Positions 7,420 through 15,733 of a stretch of 42,772 bases of DNA are shown in pieces; the first letter of the stretch is position 1; every line of letters begins with the position of its first letter. A program made the translations under genes and the position numbers. The notes under the pieces were generated by a model, which was not told the DNA's origin, made no database searches, and was given only the letters and a program-made list of their open reading frames with translations. The stretch spans positions 1 to 42,772 of the forward strand of contig CAAGLY010000015.1 of assembly GCA_900770925.1 (NCBI GenBank), in the 5' to 3' direction. This stretch comes from Bacilli bacterium (GTDB lineage Bacteria; Bacillota_I; Bacilli_A; RFN20; CAG-288).

Positions 7420-8121
7420 ATGTCTACACCACACAATGAAGCAAAGAAAGGCGATTTCGCTAAGACGGTCTTAAGGCCAGGAGATCCTCTACGCGCTAAG
7501 TTTATCGCTGAGACTTTCTTAACGGATGTGAAGCTTGTCAATACTGTCCGTAATAGGTTCGGCTATACCGGATACTACAAAGGAAAGAAGGTTTCGGTCA
7601 GGGGTTCCGGCAGGGGAAGGCCTTCTATCGGCATTTACTCCTATGAGCTCTATCATGACTATGATGTCGAGCGGATTATCCGTATCGGAACAGCAGGTGC
7701 TACGGTTAAGGATCTCAACCTGTTCGATATTGTTGTCGCTCAGGGCGCAAGCACGAACTCATCCTGGGCTAAGCAATACGGAATCGATGGCGTCTATTCC
7801 GCCATCTCTTCCTATCCGGTCTTAGAGGAAGCAGTTAATTCCTGCCGTGAGCATAAGTATGCGTTTAAGGTCGGGCAGGTCCTTTCTTCCGATAATTTCT
7901 ATAACGATAACGACTGGAAGAAATGGGCAGACAGGGGAATCCTTGCTGTCGAGAGGGAAGCCTATGCTCTCTTCTCTACTGCTGCTCAGCTCCATAAGGA
8001 AGCTTTAGCTATCCTGACAATCTCCGATTCCTTAGTCAATCATCAGGAAACCACGAGTGAAGAGAGAGTCAAAACCTTCACCCATAGGAGGGAAGTCGCC
8101 TTAGACTGCATCAAGGAGTAA
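7420..8121 (+). CDS. deoD: Purine nucleoside phosphorylase, DeoD type
   Basis: Cleaves purine (deoxy)nucleosides with phosphate for salvage; cytoplasmic, normally a hexamer. The whole protein aligns with the DeoD family from STPHNEAKKGDFA to VKTFTH. It is the clearest code evidence in the window: nine AGG codons (residues 19, 46, 61, 65, 67, 172, 179, 223, 224) fall at positions where DeoD proteins commonly have Met, for example LMPGDPLRAK, RNMFGYTG, MGSGMGMPS and VEMEA, while R24 and R44 (conserved Arg) are CGC and CGT. Met and Glu of VEMEA contact the ribose, so standard translation would wreck the active site. A strong AAAGGAGG lies seven bases before the ATG. The next gene starts one base after the stop. 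Confidence 0.95.
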   Translation: MSTPHNEAKKGDFAKTVLRPGDPLRAKFIAETFLTDVKLVNTVRNRFGYTGYYKGKKVSVRGSGRGRPSIGIYSYELYHDYDVERIIRIGTAGATVKDLNLFDIVVAQGASTNSSWAKQYGIDGVYSAISSYPVLEEAVNSCREHKYAFKVGQVLSSDNFYNDNDWKKWADRGILAVEREAYALFSTAAQLHKEALAILTISDSLVNHQETTSEERVKTFTHRREVALDCIKE

Positions 8122-8122
8122 C

Positions 8123-8788
8123 ATGTTCGGCTGGACTAGGTTTGTCCTTGCCCTGATTATTCTTCTCTTTTCCCTCTATAGGCTGTTCCGTATCTTTTCC
8201 GAAAAATCCAGGGAAAAGAAGAAACTCAACGACAAGGTTGCGAAAACACTGAATTATATCGCGGATGAGAATGACTTCCTTCTGCTCCATGATGTGAAGG
8301 CAAGTCTTCTTTCGGATACCTATCCGACTTCTTTCGGACACATTCTTTTCGGTGACCGCTATATTTACATCGTCGAGACTTTTGTCGGATTCGGAGCCCT
8401 TTATGGAAATGTCAAGGATCCCTATCTCTTCCTGAAAAAGGAAGATGGCTCCAGCATCAAGATCAAGAACCCTCTGCCTCCGCTTAGGGAGAAGACGAAG
8501 AAACTTGAAAAAGCCTGTTCCTGTACTCCGGAAGACAAGAGGTTTGTCTCCGCGGTTGTCTACAATAACTCTTTGGATGTTCCTAAAGGCATCGCAAGGA
8601 AGGAGCAGGGAACCTGGTTCCTTCCCTATAAAGATCTGGAAAAGACAATCAAGCTTGCGGAAAGGGATGAGGTCTCTCTTATTAGCCATGAGCAGACAGA
8701 CCGGATTGCCAAACAGTTAAAGAACATCTCTGACCAGACAAAGGAGAAAAGGAAACACCGGAAGAAAAAAGGAGGCAGCGCGGAATGA
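8123..8788 (+). CDS. Membrane-anchored protein with NERD-like domain
   Basis: Function unknown. One N-terminal transmembrane segment (about 5-22) is followed by a basic stretch and a domain resembling NERD (nuclease-related): SFGHILFGDRYIYIVETF, then GALYGNV and KIKNPLPPLREKT, which parallels the NERD pattern of a hydrophobic strand ending in IET, a G-x-x-G turn and an NPL-Q-like motif. The catalytic Lys of nuclease-like NERD (IETK) is not seen at the usual place. The C-terminus is highly charged (KEKRKHRKKKGG). It starts one base after deoD and its stop overlaps the next start (ATGA), so deoD, this gene and the next form one operon. Confidence 0.6.
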   Translation: MFGWTRFVLALIILLFSLYRLFRIFSEKSREKKKLNDKVAKTLNYIADENDFLLLHDVKASLLSDTYPTSFGHILFGDRYIYIVETFVGFGALYGNVKDPYLFLKKEDGSSIKIKNPLPPLREKTKKLEKACSCTPEDKRFVSAVVYNNSLDVPKGIARKEQGTWFLPYKDLEKTIKLAERDEVSLISHEQTDRIAKQLKNISDQTKEKRKHRKKKGGSAE

Positions 8789-10020
8789 AAAAAATAAAAA
8801 AAGACAAGGAATTCGAAGAACGCTTCGATAAGCGCCGCAAGCGGGCAAGGAAAAAAGAACTTCTGAATGTCTTCTTAAGGCTCCTTCTTCCTAGCTTTCT
8901 TGCCTGCATCCTTCTTTATCTTTCTGTCTATACGATGGGATTATCGCTCATTTTTGTCTACTTCGTCCTTCCGATGTTCTATACCGTCGAAAAGAGAATC
9001 CGCTGTTTAGTTTCCGGAATCGGAAACATCAAATTCAGCTACGGAGACGGATACCGTGCCTTCTTCCAAGGCAACCGGGGCGGAATCTTCGGTGTTATCT
9101 TCAGCGTCATCGGTTCCTTTGTCCTTGGCCTATTCAGGTATCTTCTTAGGTATACGGCCATGGTTCCTCTTCTTGAGGCTTTCCCGGCAAGCAAAGTCGC
9201 GTATCAGGCCATTCAGGAAGCCATCACCAAAGGAGACCCGCAGAATCTCACGAGGGTCGTTTCTCAGAACCTATCCGGACTATGTCAGCCTCTTTCTATC
9301 CTGGCTGCCATTATCTTCTATCTGCCGATCTTCTATTTCTTCTTCAGTGTCGATAGCTCTTTATCCAATCATTATCTTGCCTGTGTCGTCCTTCCTGATA
9401 TCGATAGCAATATCTCTGCCGGACAGGCAAAAAATCTATCCCGCGGAAGCTTCGGCAGTTTCACGGCCGGCTTCCGGACAAAGAAGTATTTTTCTAAGAA
9501 CTGGCCGTTCTTTGTCCTTTATACGATCCTCTATGGCCTGACTACCTTCGGTATCTCGAACATTCAGACCGGAATCTCGAATCTCGTTCCGCTTATCAGG
9601 ATGGCAACCCCTCTGATCGGATTCTTCCTCTATTGCTTCCTGAATGTCTTTATTCTCATCAATGCCTATTCGGTCATTGAAGAGAGTCAGGACCTTGTCC
9701 TTAACTCTCTCCCTCCGACAAGGAAAGTCTCCATTTATCAGACCTACTGCAATCCGGATTATATCCATGGCGAAGAGAGTGCAAGGAGAGGATGCTTCAT
9801 CCCTGCTGATCAGGGAAACGGAGCTTCTTCCTCCTACTATTCTCCCTTCAATAACAATAATCCGTTCGGTCAGAATCCCTTTGCCTCTCCAAGGGATAAC
9901 CAAAATCAGGATCCTCCCGAGAGTGAAGAGAAGAAACTGGAAGAGAACCGGAATCCGCAGGATGAGGAACCTACCGGCGGTGTGTTCGACTTCACGAAAG
10001 ATAAGAAAGACGATCAATAA
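8785..10020 (+). CDS. Multi-pass membrane protein with disordered C-terminal tail, unknown function
   Basis: I do not recognise a family. A basic N-terminus (about 1-28) precedes roughly six hydrophobic segments (about 29-85, 100-135, 170-195, 235-255, 265-300). From about 330 to 411 the chain is low-complexity and probably disordered: SSSYYSPFNNNNPFGQNPF, then an acidic Glu/Asp/Lys tail. The paired long helices with Gly-rich turns recall ABC-transporter or DUF975-like membrane folds, but no ATPase is adjacent. The ATG overlaps the upstream TGA (ATGA), which implies coupling with the NERD-like protein and possibly a shared membrane complex. A terminator follows. Confidence 0.6.
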   Translation: MKKIKKDKEFEERFDKRRKRARKKELLNVFLRLLLPSFLACILLYLSVYTMGLSLIFVYFVLPMFYTVEKRIRCLVSGIGNIKFSYGDGYRAFFQGNRGGIFGVIFSVIGSFVLGLFRYLLRYTAMVPLLEAFPASKVAYQAIQEAITKGDPQNLTRVVSQNLSGLCQPLSILAAIIFYLPIFYFFFSVDSSLSNHYLACVVLPDIDSNISAGQAKNLSRGSFGSFTAGFRTKKYFSKNWPFFVLYTILYGLTTFGISNIQTGISNLVPLIRMATPLIGFFLYCFLNVFILINAYSVIEESQDLVLNSLPPTRKVSIYQTYCNPDYIHGEESARRGCFIPADQGNGASSSYYSPFNNNNPFGQNPFASPRDNQNQDPPESEEKKLEENRNPQDEEPTGGVFDFTKDKKDDQ

Positions 10021-10025
10021 AATGA

Positions 10026-10060
10026 AAGGCTGTCTCAAAGTTAATGAGGCAGCCTTTTTC
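10026..10060 (+). terminator. Terminator after the deoD-NERD-membrane protein operon
   Basis: AAGGCTGTCTC at 10026-10036 pairs with GAGGCAGCCTT at 10046-10056 (11 bp with one G-U), with a nine-base loop and a T-run after it. Confidence 0.85.
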
Positions 10061-10535
10061 TATGCCTTGGGCAGGGATTGGTTTATCTTGATTCCATAAG
10101 AACGGCTTTGACTCTTTAAGGATGAATGAATCAAAAAGTCCCGTGATTATGAATTCTTTTCGGATAACGAACCAGGAGGTGAAATAGGGGAATGTTTCCT
10201 TCCTGTCCTGCTTTCCAAGTCGAGTAGATGGGCAATTGCTGAAATCCGGAAGGCTCTGGTTTTGTTGAGATATTCCTAGTTAATCCTCTTTCCCGATATA
10301 GAAAGGGAGCAGAATGGTCTAGCCTTGCCAAGAGGTCTTTTTTGATGACTCATAGGCGAATAAACTAACTAAAAACGGCTGCTTAGACCATAAGGCATGT
10401 CCTAGACATGCTTTCTGACTTAGCAACCATATCATTAATTTAGCCGTCAGCTCTAGAACTTCCGGAGATGGTCTTCTGATTCTCCTAGAGTGACCTCTGG
10501 TCTAATGGCCACTTGGATTATTTCGCTTAGGAGTG
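10061..10535. other. Gene-free stretch of 475 bases with long-range pairing
   Basis: No convincing gene is seen on either strand; short open frames lack ribosome sites. A tight hairpin GCATGTC-CTA-GACATGC is at 10395-10411. It is enclosed by ACGGCT (10375-10380) pairing with AGCCGT (10442-10447). On the minus strand the outer stem ends in AGCCGTTTTTAG, so the whole element could be a large branched terminator for the minus-strand gene ending at 10536, or part of an unrecognised RNA. Within it TATGGTTGCTAAGTCAG and TATGGTCTAAGCAG (minus strand) are imperfect direct repeats. Confidence 0.35.
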
Positions 10536-11279
10536 TTATTCCTTTATCGGAAAGCTAATGGATAATCCGACACTCGGATAGAAGAGCATGACTTCCTTCA
10601 CTCCTTCAAACGGGAAGGTGTCACTCGCTTCCTTTATCCCCTTGATGGTCTCTTCCTTGAAGGAAGAGAGGGAATAGGAGCCGTTGATGGTCGGAATAAT
10701 CCTTCTGTGGTGATAATAGACAGTTCCGGTAGAGAGGTTTTCTAAATCCGGAGAGATATCGTTAGGATTAACGGAATTCTTTAAGAGGAAACAGCGGAAG
10801 AGAGCCTGTGTGAAGAGATTGACCTGGTTATGGATGACTTCTTCCTGCTTCGATGCAATCTTCATGATTTCCTTTTCTTCTTCCCGATAGGAAGAGATTT
10901 CCTTTGCTAAAGCAAAGGGAAACAGAGAGGAACAGAGCCTGTTCCTGTTTACGGTTCCGTTTCCGATCAGGAAATCCTTAATGGTTTTCAGTGCTTTATC
11001 GATAACTTCCTCTTCTTGTCCGGATTTATCCCTTTCCCGGCTAAAGACAGGGAGGATATCTTTTGCTTTTGCTGGTCCTTTTGCTTTGGCATAGACAGCC
11101 ACAGAAATCCATTTGAAGAGAAGGAAAGCCATGTCAGATGCATAATCCGTCACTGCTTCTGTCTCCTTGGTCTCTTCTGCGTTGAACCGGTCCCCTGCTT
11201 TCTCTCCGTCGACAAAGAAGGAGAGTTGTTTACGGTCGGTGAGATTCAATGTGCTTTGGATAAGCTGTTCTTTATTCAT
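10536..11279 (-). CDS. Hypothetical protein, unknown function
   Basis: I do not recognise a family. The start was placed at 11279 because a TACAAT element sits 15 bases upstream and the more upstream codons run into the guaA promoter region. The 247-residue product begins MNKEQLIQSTLNLTDRKQ, has a charged middle (about 70-130) with a short hydrophobic stretch near 50-65, and ends in a beta-rich region (VYYHHRRIIPTINGSYSLSS). No signal peptide or clear membrane helix. It is divergent from guaA and stands alone on its strand, with 475 gene-free bases downstream. Confidence 0.65.
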   Translation of the reverse strand: MNKEQLIQSTLNLTDRKQLSFFVDGEKAGDRFNAEETKETEAVTDYASDMAFLLFKWISVAVYAKAKGPAKAKDILPVFSRERDKSGQEEEVIDKALKTIKDFLIGNGTVNRNRLCSSLFPFALAKEISSYREEEKEIMKIASKQEEVIHNQVNLFTQALFRCFLLKNSVNPNDISPDLENLSTGTVYYHHRRIIPTINGSYSLSSFKEETIKGIKEASDTFPFEGVKEVMLFYPSVGLSISFPIKE

Positions 11280-11294
11280 TCTGTAGCCACTATT

Positions 11295-11323
11295 ATTGTA
11301 AGCAAAATAGTTAGAAATGGAAA
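11295..11323 (-). promoter_or_regulatory. Promoter of the minus-strand hypothetical gene
   Basis: On the minus strand TTTCCA (11323-11318) and TACAAT (11300-11295) are 17 bases apart. The -10 ends 15 bases before the ATG, giving a predicted leader of about nine bases without a Shine-Dalgarno site. Confidence 0.5.
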
Positions 11324-11369
11324 ACTTTTCGATTTGATTTTTATTCACTCCGCATCTGCTCGCTTTCGG

Positions 11370-11375
11370 TATAAT
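11370..11375 (+). promoter_or_regulatory. -10 element of the guaA promoter
   Basis: TATAAT lies 20 bases before the guaA ATG. GAGG at 11384-11387 serves as the ribosome site in a leader of about 14 bases, too short for a guanine riboswitch, which is common upstream of guaA in other Firmicutes. Confidence 0.6.
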
Positions 11376-11395
11376 AGACACGTGAGGAAAAAACA

Positions 11396-12937
11396 ATGAC
11401 TCCAAATAAAGTCGTCGTGATTGATTTCGGCGGTCAGTACAATCAGCTGATTGCCAGAAGAGTCCGTCAATGCCATGTCTATTCCGAAGTTCTCCCCTAT
11501 ACTACGGATTTAGAAAAGCTGAAAGACGATTCCATCAAGGGAATTATCTTCACCGGAGGTCCTAATTCCGTTTATCTGGAACAGTCTCCGAAAATCTCTA
11601 AGGAAATCTTTAATTTAGGCAAACCGATTCTCGGTATCTGCTATGGTGCCCAGCTGATTGCCTATCTTCTCGGCGGAAAAGTCGAACATGCCGAAAAGAG
11701 CGAATACGGAAAGACCGACATCGAACTGACTAATCCTTCCCTTCTCCTTCATAAGGTCAGCAAGAAGACTTCTGTCTTCAGGTCCCATACCGATCAGGTC
11801 AGCGTCCTTCCAAAAGGCTTTGTCTCCACTTCTAAGAGCGAGACCTGTCCGAATGCTTCCTTTGAAAACAGGGAAAAGAATATCTTTGCAACGCAGTTCC
11901 ATCCGGAAGTGACCCATTCGGAAGAAGGACAGAGAGTCATTGAGAGCTTTGTCTATGATATCTGCCACTGCTCTCCGGATTGGAAGAGCGAGAACTTCAT
12001 CGAAGATACCGTCAAGGAAATCAGAGAGCAGGTCAAAGACAAGAAGGTCATCCTCGGATTATCCGGTGGTGTCGATTCTGCTGTTACTGCCGCTCTTCTC
12101 TCTAAGGCAATCGGAAAGAACCTATACTGTGTCTTTGTCGACCATGGACTCAGGCGCAAGAATGAGGCAAAAGAGGTCGAAGAGACCTTCGGCGAAAAAG
12201 GTAAGTTCAATCTCAATTTTATCCCGGTCGATGCCAGCAAGAGGTTCTTTGAACGTCTGAAAGGTATTACGGAACCGGAACAGAAGCGGAAAATCATCGG
12301 AGCCACCTTCCTTGAAGTCTTCGAGCAAGAAACAAAGAAATTATCGGAGTGCGAATACCTTGCTCAGGGTACCATCTATCCTGACCGGATTGAGTCCGGA
12401 CTTGGCATCTCGGCAAAGATCAAATCCCATCATAATGTCGGCGGACTGCCGAAGAACAGGTCCTTTAAGGGACTCGTCGAACCTCTGAAGAATCTTTTTA
12501 AGGATGAAGTCCGGGAAGTCGGACTTCTGCTCGGGCTTCCGGAGAGCATTGTCTACCGTCAGCCCTTCCCTGGTCCCGGCCTTGGCATCCGTGTCATCGG
12601 AGAAGTCACTCCGGAGAAGGTCAGAATTGTCCAGGATGCCGACTTTATCTACCGCGAGGAGATTAAGAAGGCAGGGCTCGATAAGCATATTTCCCAGTAT
12701 TTTGCTGCTCTGACTAACAGGCGTTCGGTCGGTGTCAGGGGAGATGGACGCACCTATGATTATGCAATCTGTCTCCGCGCGGTCCAGACCGATGACTTCA
12801 GGACGGCAAAGCCTTATCCGCTTCCTTATGATCTCCTTCAGGAAATTGTTGACCGCATTGTCAACGAAGTCAAAGGCGTCAACCGTGTTCTCTACGATTT
12901 CACTTCTAAGCCTCCGTCAACAATTGAGCTTGAATAA
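11396..12937 (+). CDS. guaA: GMP synthase (glutamine-hydrolysing)
   Basis: Converts XMP to GMP with ATP and glutamine. The N-terminal class I amidotransferase has nucleophile C82 (GICYGAQL) and the HPE motif in ATQFHPEVTH. The ATP pyrophosphatase loop is LGLSGGVDSAV. The XMP-binding and dimerisation part includes IKSHHNVGGLP, PFPGPGLGIRV and the C-terminal SKPPSTIELE. Residue 448 (AGG, in VGVRGDGRTYDY) is Met in the family consensus VGVMGDxRTY, and the nearby R453 is CGC. Length 513 is standard. A terminator follows about 20 bases after the stop, so it is monocistronic. Confidence 0.97.
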   Translation: MTPNKVVVIDFGGQYNQLIARRVRQCHVYSEVLPYTTDLEKLKDDSIKGIIFTGGPNSVYLEQSPKISKEIFNLGKPILGICYGAQLIAYLLGGKVEHAEKSEYGKTDIELTNPSLLLHKVSKKTSVFRSHTDQVSVLPKGFVSTSKSETCPNASFENREKNIFATQFHPEVTHSEEGQRVIESFVYDICHCSPDWKSENFIEDTVKEIREQVKDKKVILGLSGGVDSAVTAALLSKAIGKNLYCVFVDHGLRRKNEAKEVEETFGEKGKFNLNFIPVDASKRFFERLKGITEPEQKRKIIGATFLEVFEQETKKLSECEYLAQGTIYPDRIESGLGISAKIKSHHNVGGLPKNRSFKGLVEPLKNLFKDEVREVGLLLGLPESIVYRQPFPGPGLGIRVIGEVTPEKVRIVQDADFIYREEIKKAGLDKHISQYFAALTNRRSVGVRGDGRTYDYAICLRAVQTDDFRTAKPYPLPYDLLQEIVDRIVNEVKGVNRVLYDFTSKPPSTIELE

Positions 12938-12958
12938 CTCCGGTTTTTTGTCTGAATG

Positions 12959-12984
12959 AGGACAGCAGAACACTGTCCTTTTCT
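12959..12984 (+). terminator. Terminator after guaA
   Basis: AGGACAG (12959-12965) pairs with CTGTCCT (12973-12979) over a seven-base loop, followed by TTTTCTC. Confidence 0.7.
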
Positions 12985-13028
12985 CTTGAACGGAAAATGG
13001 TGCTGTTGAACTGAATTCTGTTTTTTAC

Positions 13029-13034
13029 TACAAT
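13029..13034 (+). promoter_or_regulatory. -10 element of the PHP-gene promoter
   Basis: TACAAT lies 18 bases before the ATG at 13053. The AAGG just after it would be upstream of or at the transcript start, so the leader has little room for a ribosome site. Confidence 0.45.
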
Positions 13035-13052
13035 AAGGACAAGTTTTATATT

Positions 13053-13862
13053 ATGCTGACTGCAAATTATCACACGCACACAAAACGCTGCGGGCATGCT
13101 ATCGGAGAAGATGAGGAGTATGTCTTACAGGCGCTAGGACACGGATTCAGAAGACTGGGGTTTTCTGACCATATCAGGTTACCGGGCTTTTCTCAGCCTT
13201 ATACGAGAGGAGACTATTCTCTTTTCGACGATTACTGTTCTTCCGTTAACCGCCTGAAAAAACAGTATCAGGATCAGATCAATATCTATCTTGGCTTTGA
13301 AGCAGAAGCGTTTCTGTGCTATTTTCCCTATTATAAGGAACTTTTAGAAGGCGGAGCGATTGACTATAGGATCTTAGGAAACCATGCCTCTAGGGATGAC
13401 CATCATCATATTGTGCACCGCTTTATTTCGATTACTTCCCCTTCTCAGCTTTATGAGTATAAGGATCTTGCCTTAAAAGCAAGGTCGAGCGGAAGGTTCT
13501 CTATCTTTGCCCATCCGGATTATTTCCTTGCTTCGATTGAGAACTTCGATAGTGACTGCAAGAAGGTCTGCTGCGCCCTGATTGAAGCAAGTATTGCCTA
13601 CAACGTTCCTCTGGAAGTCAATAGGGGCGGTATCCGGAAAGGGAAAAGCAGGATTGGGCAAAAGTACCGCTATAGGTATCCGACCGACGAGTTCTTCTCT
13701 CTTGCCGGAAAGTATAAGGCACCCTGTATTCTTGGCTGTGATGCCCATGCTCCGAATCAGCTCTGCGATGATGCGGCAGAGTTTGAAGCGGTACGGTTTG
13801 CCCGTAAATACGACCTTTTATTGATTGATCAGCTCGATTCCATCAAAGATAAGAGGAGATAG
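13053..13862 (+). CDS. PHP-domain phosphoesterase, histidinol-phosphatase-like
   Basis: Metal-dependent hydrolase of the PHP family. Metal-binding motifs are in order: HTHTKRCGHA near the N-terminus (H7, H9), GFSDH (about 37-41), GFEAE (about 89-93), GNHASRDDHHH, FAHPDYF (about 150-156) and GCDAHAP (about 229-235). The HTHT...CGHA and DAHAP pattern resembles HisK/HisJ-type histidinol phosphatase. No his operon gene is nearby and the strain may not make histidine, so the substrate is open. Length 269 is typical. The downstream glycosyltransferase follows after four bases with its ribosome site inside this gene's end. Confidence 0.78.
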   Translation: MLTANYHTHTKRCGHAIGEDEEYVLQALGHGFRRLGFSDHIRLPGFSQPYTRGDYSLFDDYCSSVNRLKKQYQDQINIYLGFEAEAFLCYFPYYKELLEGGAIDYRILGNHASRDDHHHIVHRFISITSPSQLYEYKDLALKARSSGRFSIFAHPDYFLASIENFDSDCKKVCCALIEASIAYNVPLEVNRGGIRKGKSRIGQKYRYRYPTDEFFSLAGKYKAPCILGCDAHAPNQLCDDAAEFEAVRFARKYDLLLIDQLDSIKDKRR

Positions 13863-13866
13863 AGAT

Positions 13867-15180
13867 ATGGATATTCTGAACAGTGTCCTGTTCTGGCTGG
13901 ATATTGTCAGGCTTACTTTTATTTTCGGCGCTTTCTTTTTCCAGATTCTTTTCGGACTGCTTGTCTTCCTGAAGCCGAAACAGTATCCGAAAGCAAAGAA
14001 GTATCATGATTTCACGATCGTTATCCGTGCCCGGAACGAAGCGGAAGTCATTGCCGAATCCATTGATTCCTGCAGGAAGCTTAATTATCCGAAAGACAAA
14101 TTCCGGGTGATTGTCTTCTGCCATAACTGCACGGATAATACAGCCGAGATTGTCTCTCAGCACGGCGGAGAGGCAATTGAGATCTTTGATGATAACCCGA
14201 AACACCGCAAAGCTTCTTACTGCAGGTATTACGGAAGGCAGGAACTGAAGAAAAGAGGAAAAGGAAAGTACGAGTATTTCTGCTTCCTCGATGCGGATAA
14301 TCAGCTCGATAAAGATTACCTTCTTGCCTGCAATGACGCCGCTGATTCCGGTGTTCTTTTAGGAAGAACATTTGAGAACAGCAAGAATTTCACGGAGAAC
14401 GTCATTTCCTGCAGGAACGGCCTTTACTATATCCGGGATAACATTGTTGCCTGCGGAGCAAGATCGGCGAGGAACAGGGGCTGTCTTATGGATGGCTGTG
14501 CAAGCAGGGTCAAGGCAGAATATGCTTTAGACTGGGATGCTAGGTCATCAAGTGATGATGCGGAATTCACCCTCAACCGTTTAAGGAAGGACGGAAAGAA
14601 GGCTGAATATATCGATAAGGCGGTCGTCTACGAAGATCAGCCAACCTCCATTTCCGAAATGGCTAAACGTAATGCAAGAAGGGGACATGGTCTCTTCGGC
14701 CTTTATTTTTCCTTAGGTCTCCCCTGTCTTGGCCTGTTCTTCAAGAATCTGCTCAAGAAGGGAATCCCTTTTTCTACGAAGAGGACCTATCTTGATCAGT
14801 ACTGCAATATTGCTATTATTCCGGCTAGTCTATTAGCATCAATCTGGATTCCGCTTTATTATATTTATGCTCTTATCTATACCGGACTAGGACATCCTAG
14901 GGTAATTTACGGAGTAGGAACTATCCTCTTTAGGCATCTGATCTATTTCATTATCGCCCTATTATGTGTTGCTATCCTTCTTCCCTTCTTCCTTCAGCCG
15001 TTATACTGCTATTTCAAGGCAAAGAAGAGACTCTTTGTCGAGAACAAAAAAGTCTTGGTCCTTTCTCTTTTCCTGATTCCTTTCTATAGGTTCTTACAGG
15101 CTCTTCTGATTTTCCGAGGCATCTTCACCAATCCGAAGTGGTCTGCCTTAAAAAGATCAAAGAAGAAAATCGAGCAATAG
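13867..15180 (+). CDS. Membrane-bound family 2 glycosyltransferase
   Basis: Processive-type GT-A glycosyltransferase likely making a surface glycan or glycolipid. An N-terminal membrane helix (about 8-35) precedes the catalytic domain: IRARNEAE at the nucleotide site, FLDADN (DxD metal motif), then DDAEF and YEDQP (catalytic base region) and a RNARRGHG stretch where QxxRW sits in relatives. Three or four membrane helices fill about 310-430. The start at ATG 13867 is chosen because GAGGAG lies eight bases upstream; a longer TTG-initiated form would lie inside the PHP gene. Length 437. Acceptor and sugar are unknown. Confidence 0.8.
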   Translation: MDILNSVLFWLDIVRLTFIFGAFFFQILFGLLVFLKPKQYPKAKKYHDFTIVIRARNEAEVIAESIDSCRKLNYPKDKFRVIVFCHNCTDNTAEIVSQHGGEAIEIFDDNPKHRKASYCRYYGRQELKKRGKGKYEYFCFLDADNQLDKDYLLACNDAADSGVLLGRTFENSKNFTENVISCRNGLYYIRDNIVACGARSARNRGCLMDGCASRVKAEYALDWDARSSSDDAEFTLNRLRKDGKKAEYIDKAVVYEDQPTSISEMAKRNARRGHGLFGLYFSLGLPCLGLFFKNLLKKGIPFSTKRTYLDQYCNIAIIPASLLASIWIPLYYIYALIYTGLGHPRVIYGVGTILFRHLIYFIIALLCVAILLPFFLQPLYCYFKAKKRLFVENKKVLVLSLFLIPFYRFLQALLIFRGIFTNPKWSALKRSKKKIEQ

Positions 15181-15308
15181 AAGAGATGTTCTTATCTTCC
15201 GCGAAGATGGAGGCGGCTTCTGAACAGCTTCTTATTTCTTCTTTCCACGAAAAAACAGGTTGATCCCTTAATCCTTACTCTTTCTGCTTAACAGAAACCG
15301 GCCTATTT

Positions 15309-15337
15309 TTGACCTTTGATTGAATATTTTATATAAT
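15309..15337 (+). promoter_or_regulatory. asp23 (yloU) promoter
   Basis: TTGACC (15309-15314) and TATAAT (15332-15337) are 17 bases apart, near consensus. The -10 ends 15 bases before the ATG at 15353, so the leader is about nine bases and has no Shine-Dalgarno motif. Confidence 0.85.
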
Positions 15338-15352
15338 AGTGCCTGTATAAAC

Positions 15353-15706
15353 ATGACAAACATTAGTAAATCAAATAAAATCGGAAAAATTCAGTTTTCC
15401 AGGAATGCCGTCACCGAACTAACCGGTGATATCGTTTCACGTGTCTATGGCGTTGTCGGACTTGTCAGCAAGAAAGATTTTGCTAAGACTTTATTGGAAT
15501 TACTGAAAAAAGAGGATTTTTCCGATGGTGTTTCCGTCAAGAAAGTCAAAGAAAGCTATGAAGTGTCTTTATATGTCGTTCTTTCCAAGAACGTAAAGAT
15601 CAATGCTGTCGTGTACGAAATCCAGAAACAGGTATCCTATTCTCTGGAAAAGACTTTCTCCATTCCGTTCAAGACAGTCAATGTCTTTGTTCTCGGAATC
15701 CGGTAA
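15353..15706 (+). CDS. Asp23/Gls24 family protein (YloU)
   Basis: Small soluble protein of the Asp23 family, 117 residues, with the family core (TGDIVSRVYGVVGLV...VYEIQKQVSYSLEKT...VNVFVLGI). In Staphylococcus, Asp23 is tied to the membrane and cell-envelope stress; YloU next to YloV (FakA) is conserved across Firmicutes. The start at 15353 is chosen over an in-frame TTG at 15320 because that codon lies between the -35 and -10 of the promoter and could not be transcribed from it. fakA follows after 27 bases. Confidence 0.88.
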   Translation: MTNISKSNKIGKIQFSRNAVTELTGDIVSRVYGVVGLVSKKDFAKTLLELLKKEDFSDGVSVKKVKESYEVSLYVVLSKNVKINAVVYEIQKQVSYSLEKTFSIPFKTVNVFVLGIR

Positions 15707-15733
15707 CTCCTGCTTTTTCAGAAAGGATATCCT

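Noticed and set aside
11376..11395. Guanine riboswitch upstream of guaA
   Set aside because: The leader from the TATAAT is only about 14 bases and shows no purine aptamer motifs.
15320..15352. Upstream TTG start for asp23
   Set aside because: It lies between the -35 and -10 of a near-consensus promoter, so the transcript would not include it.
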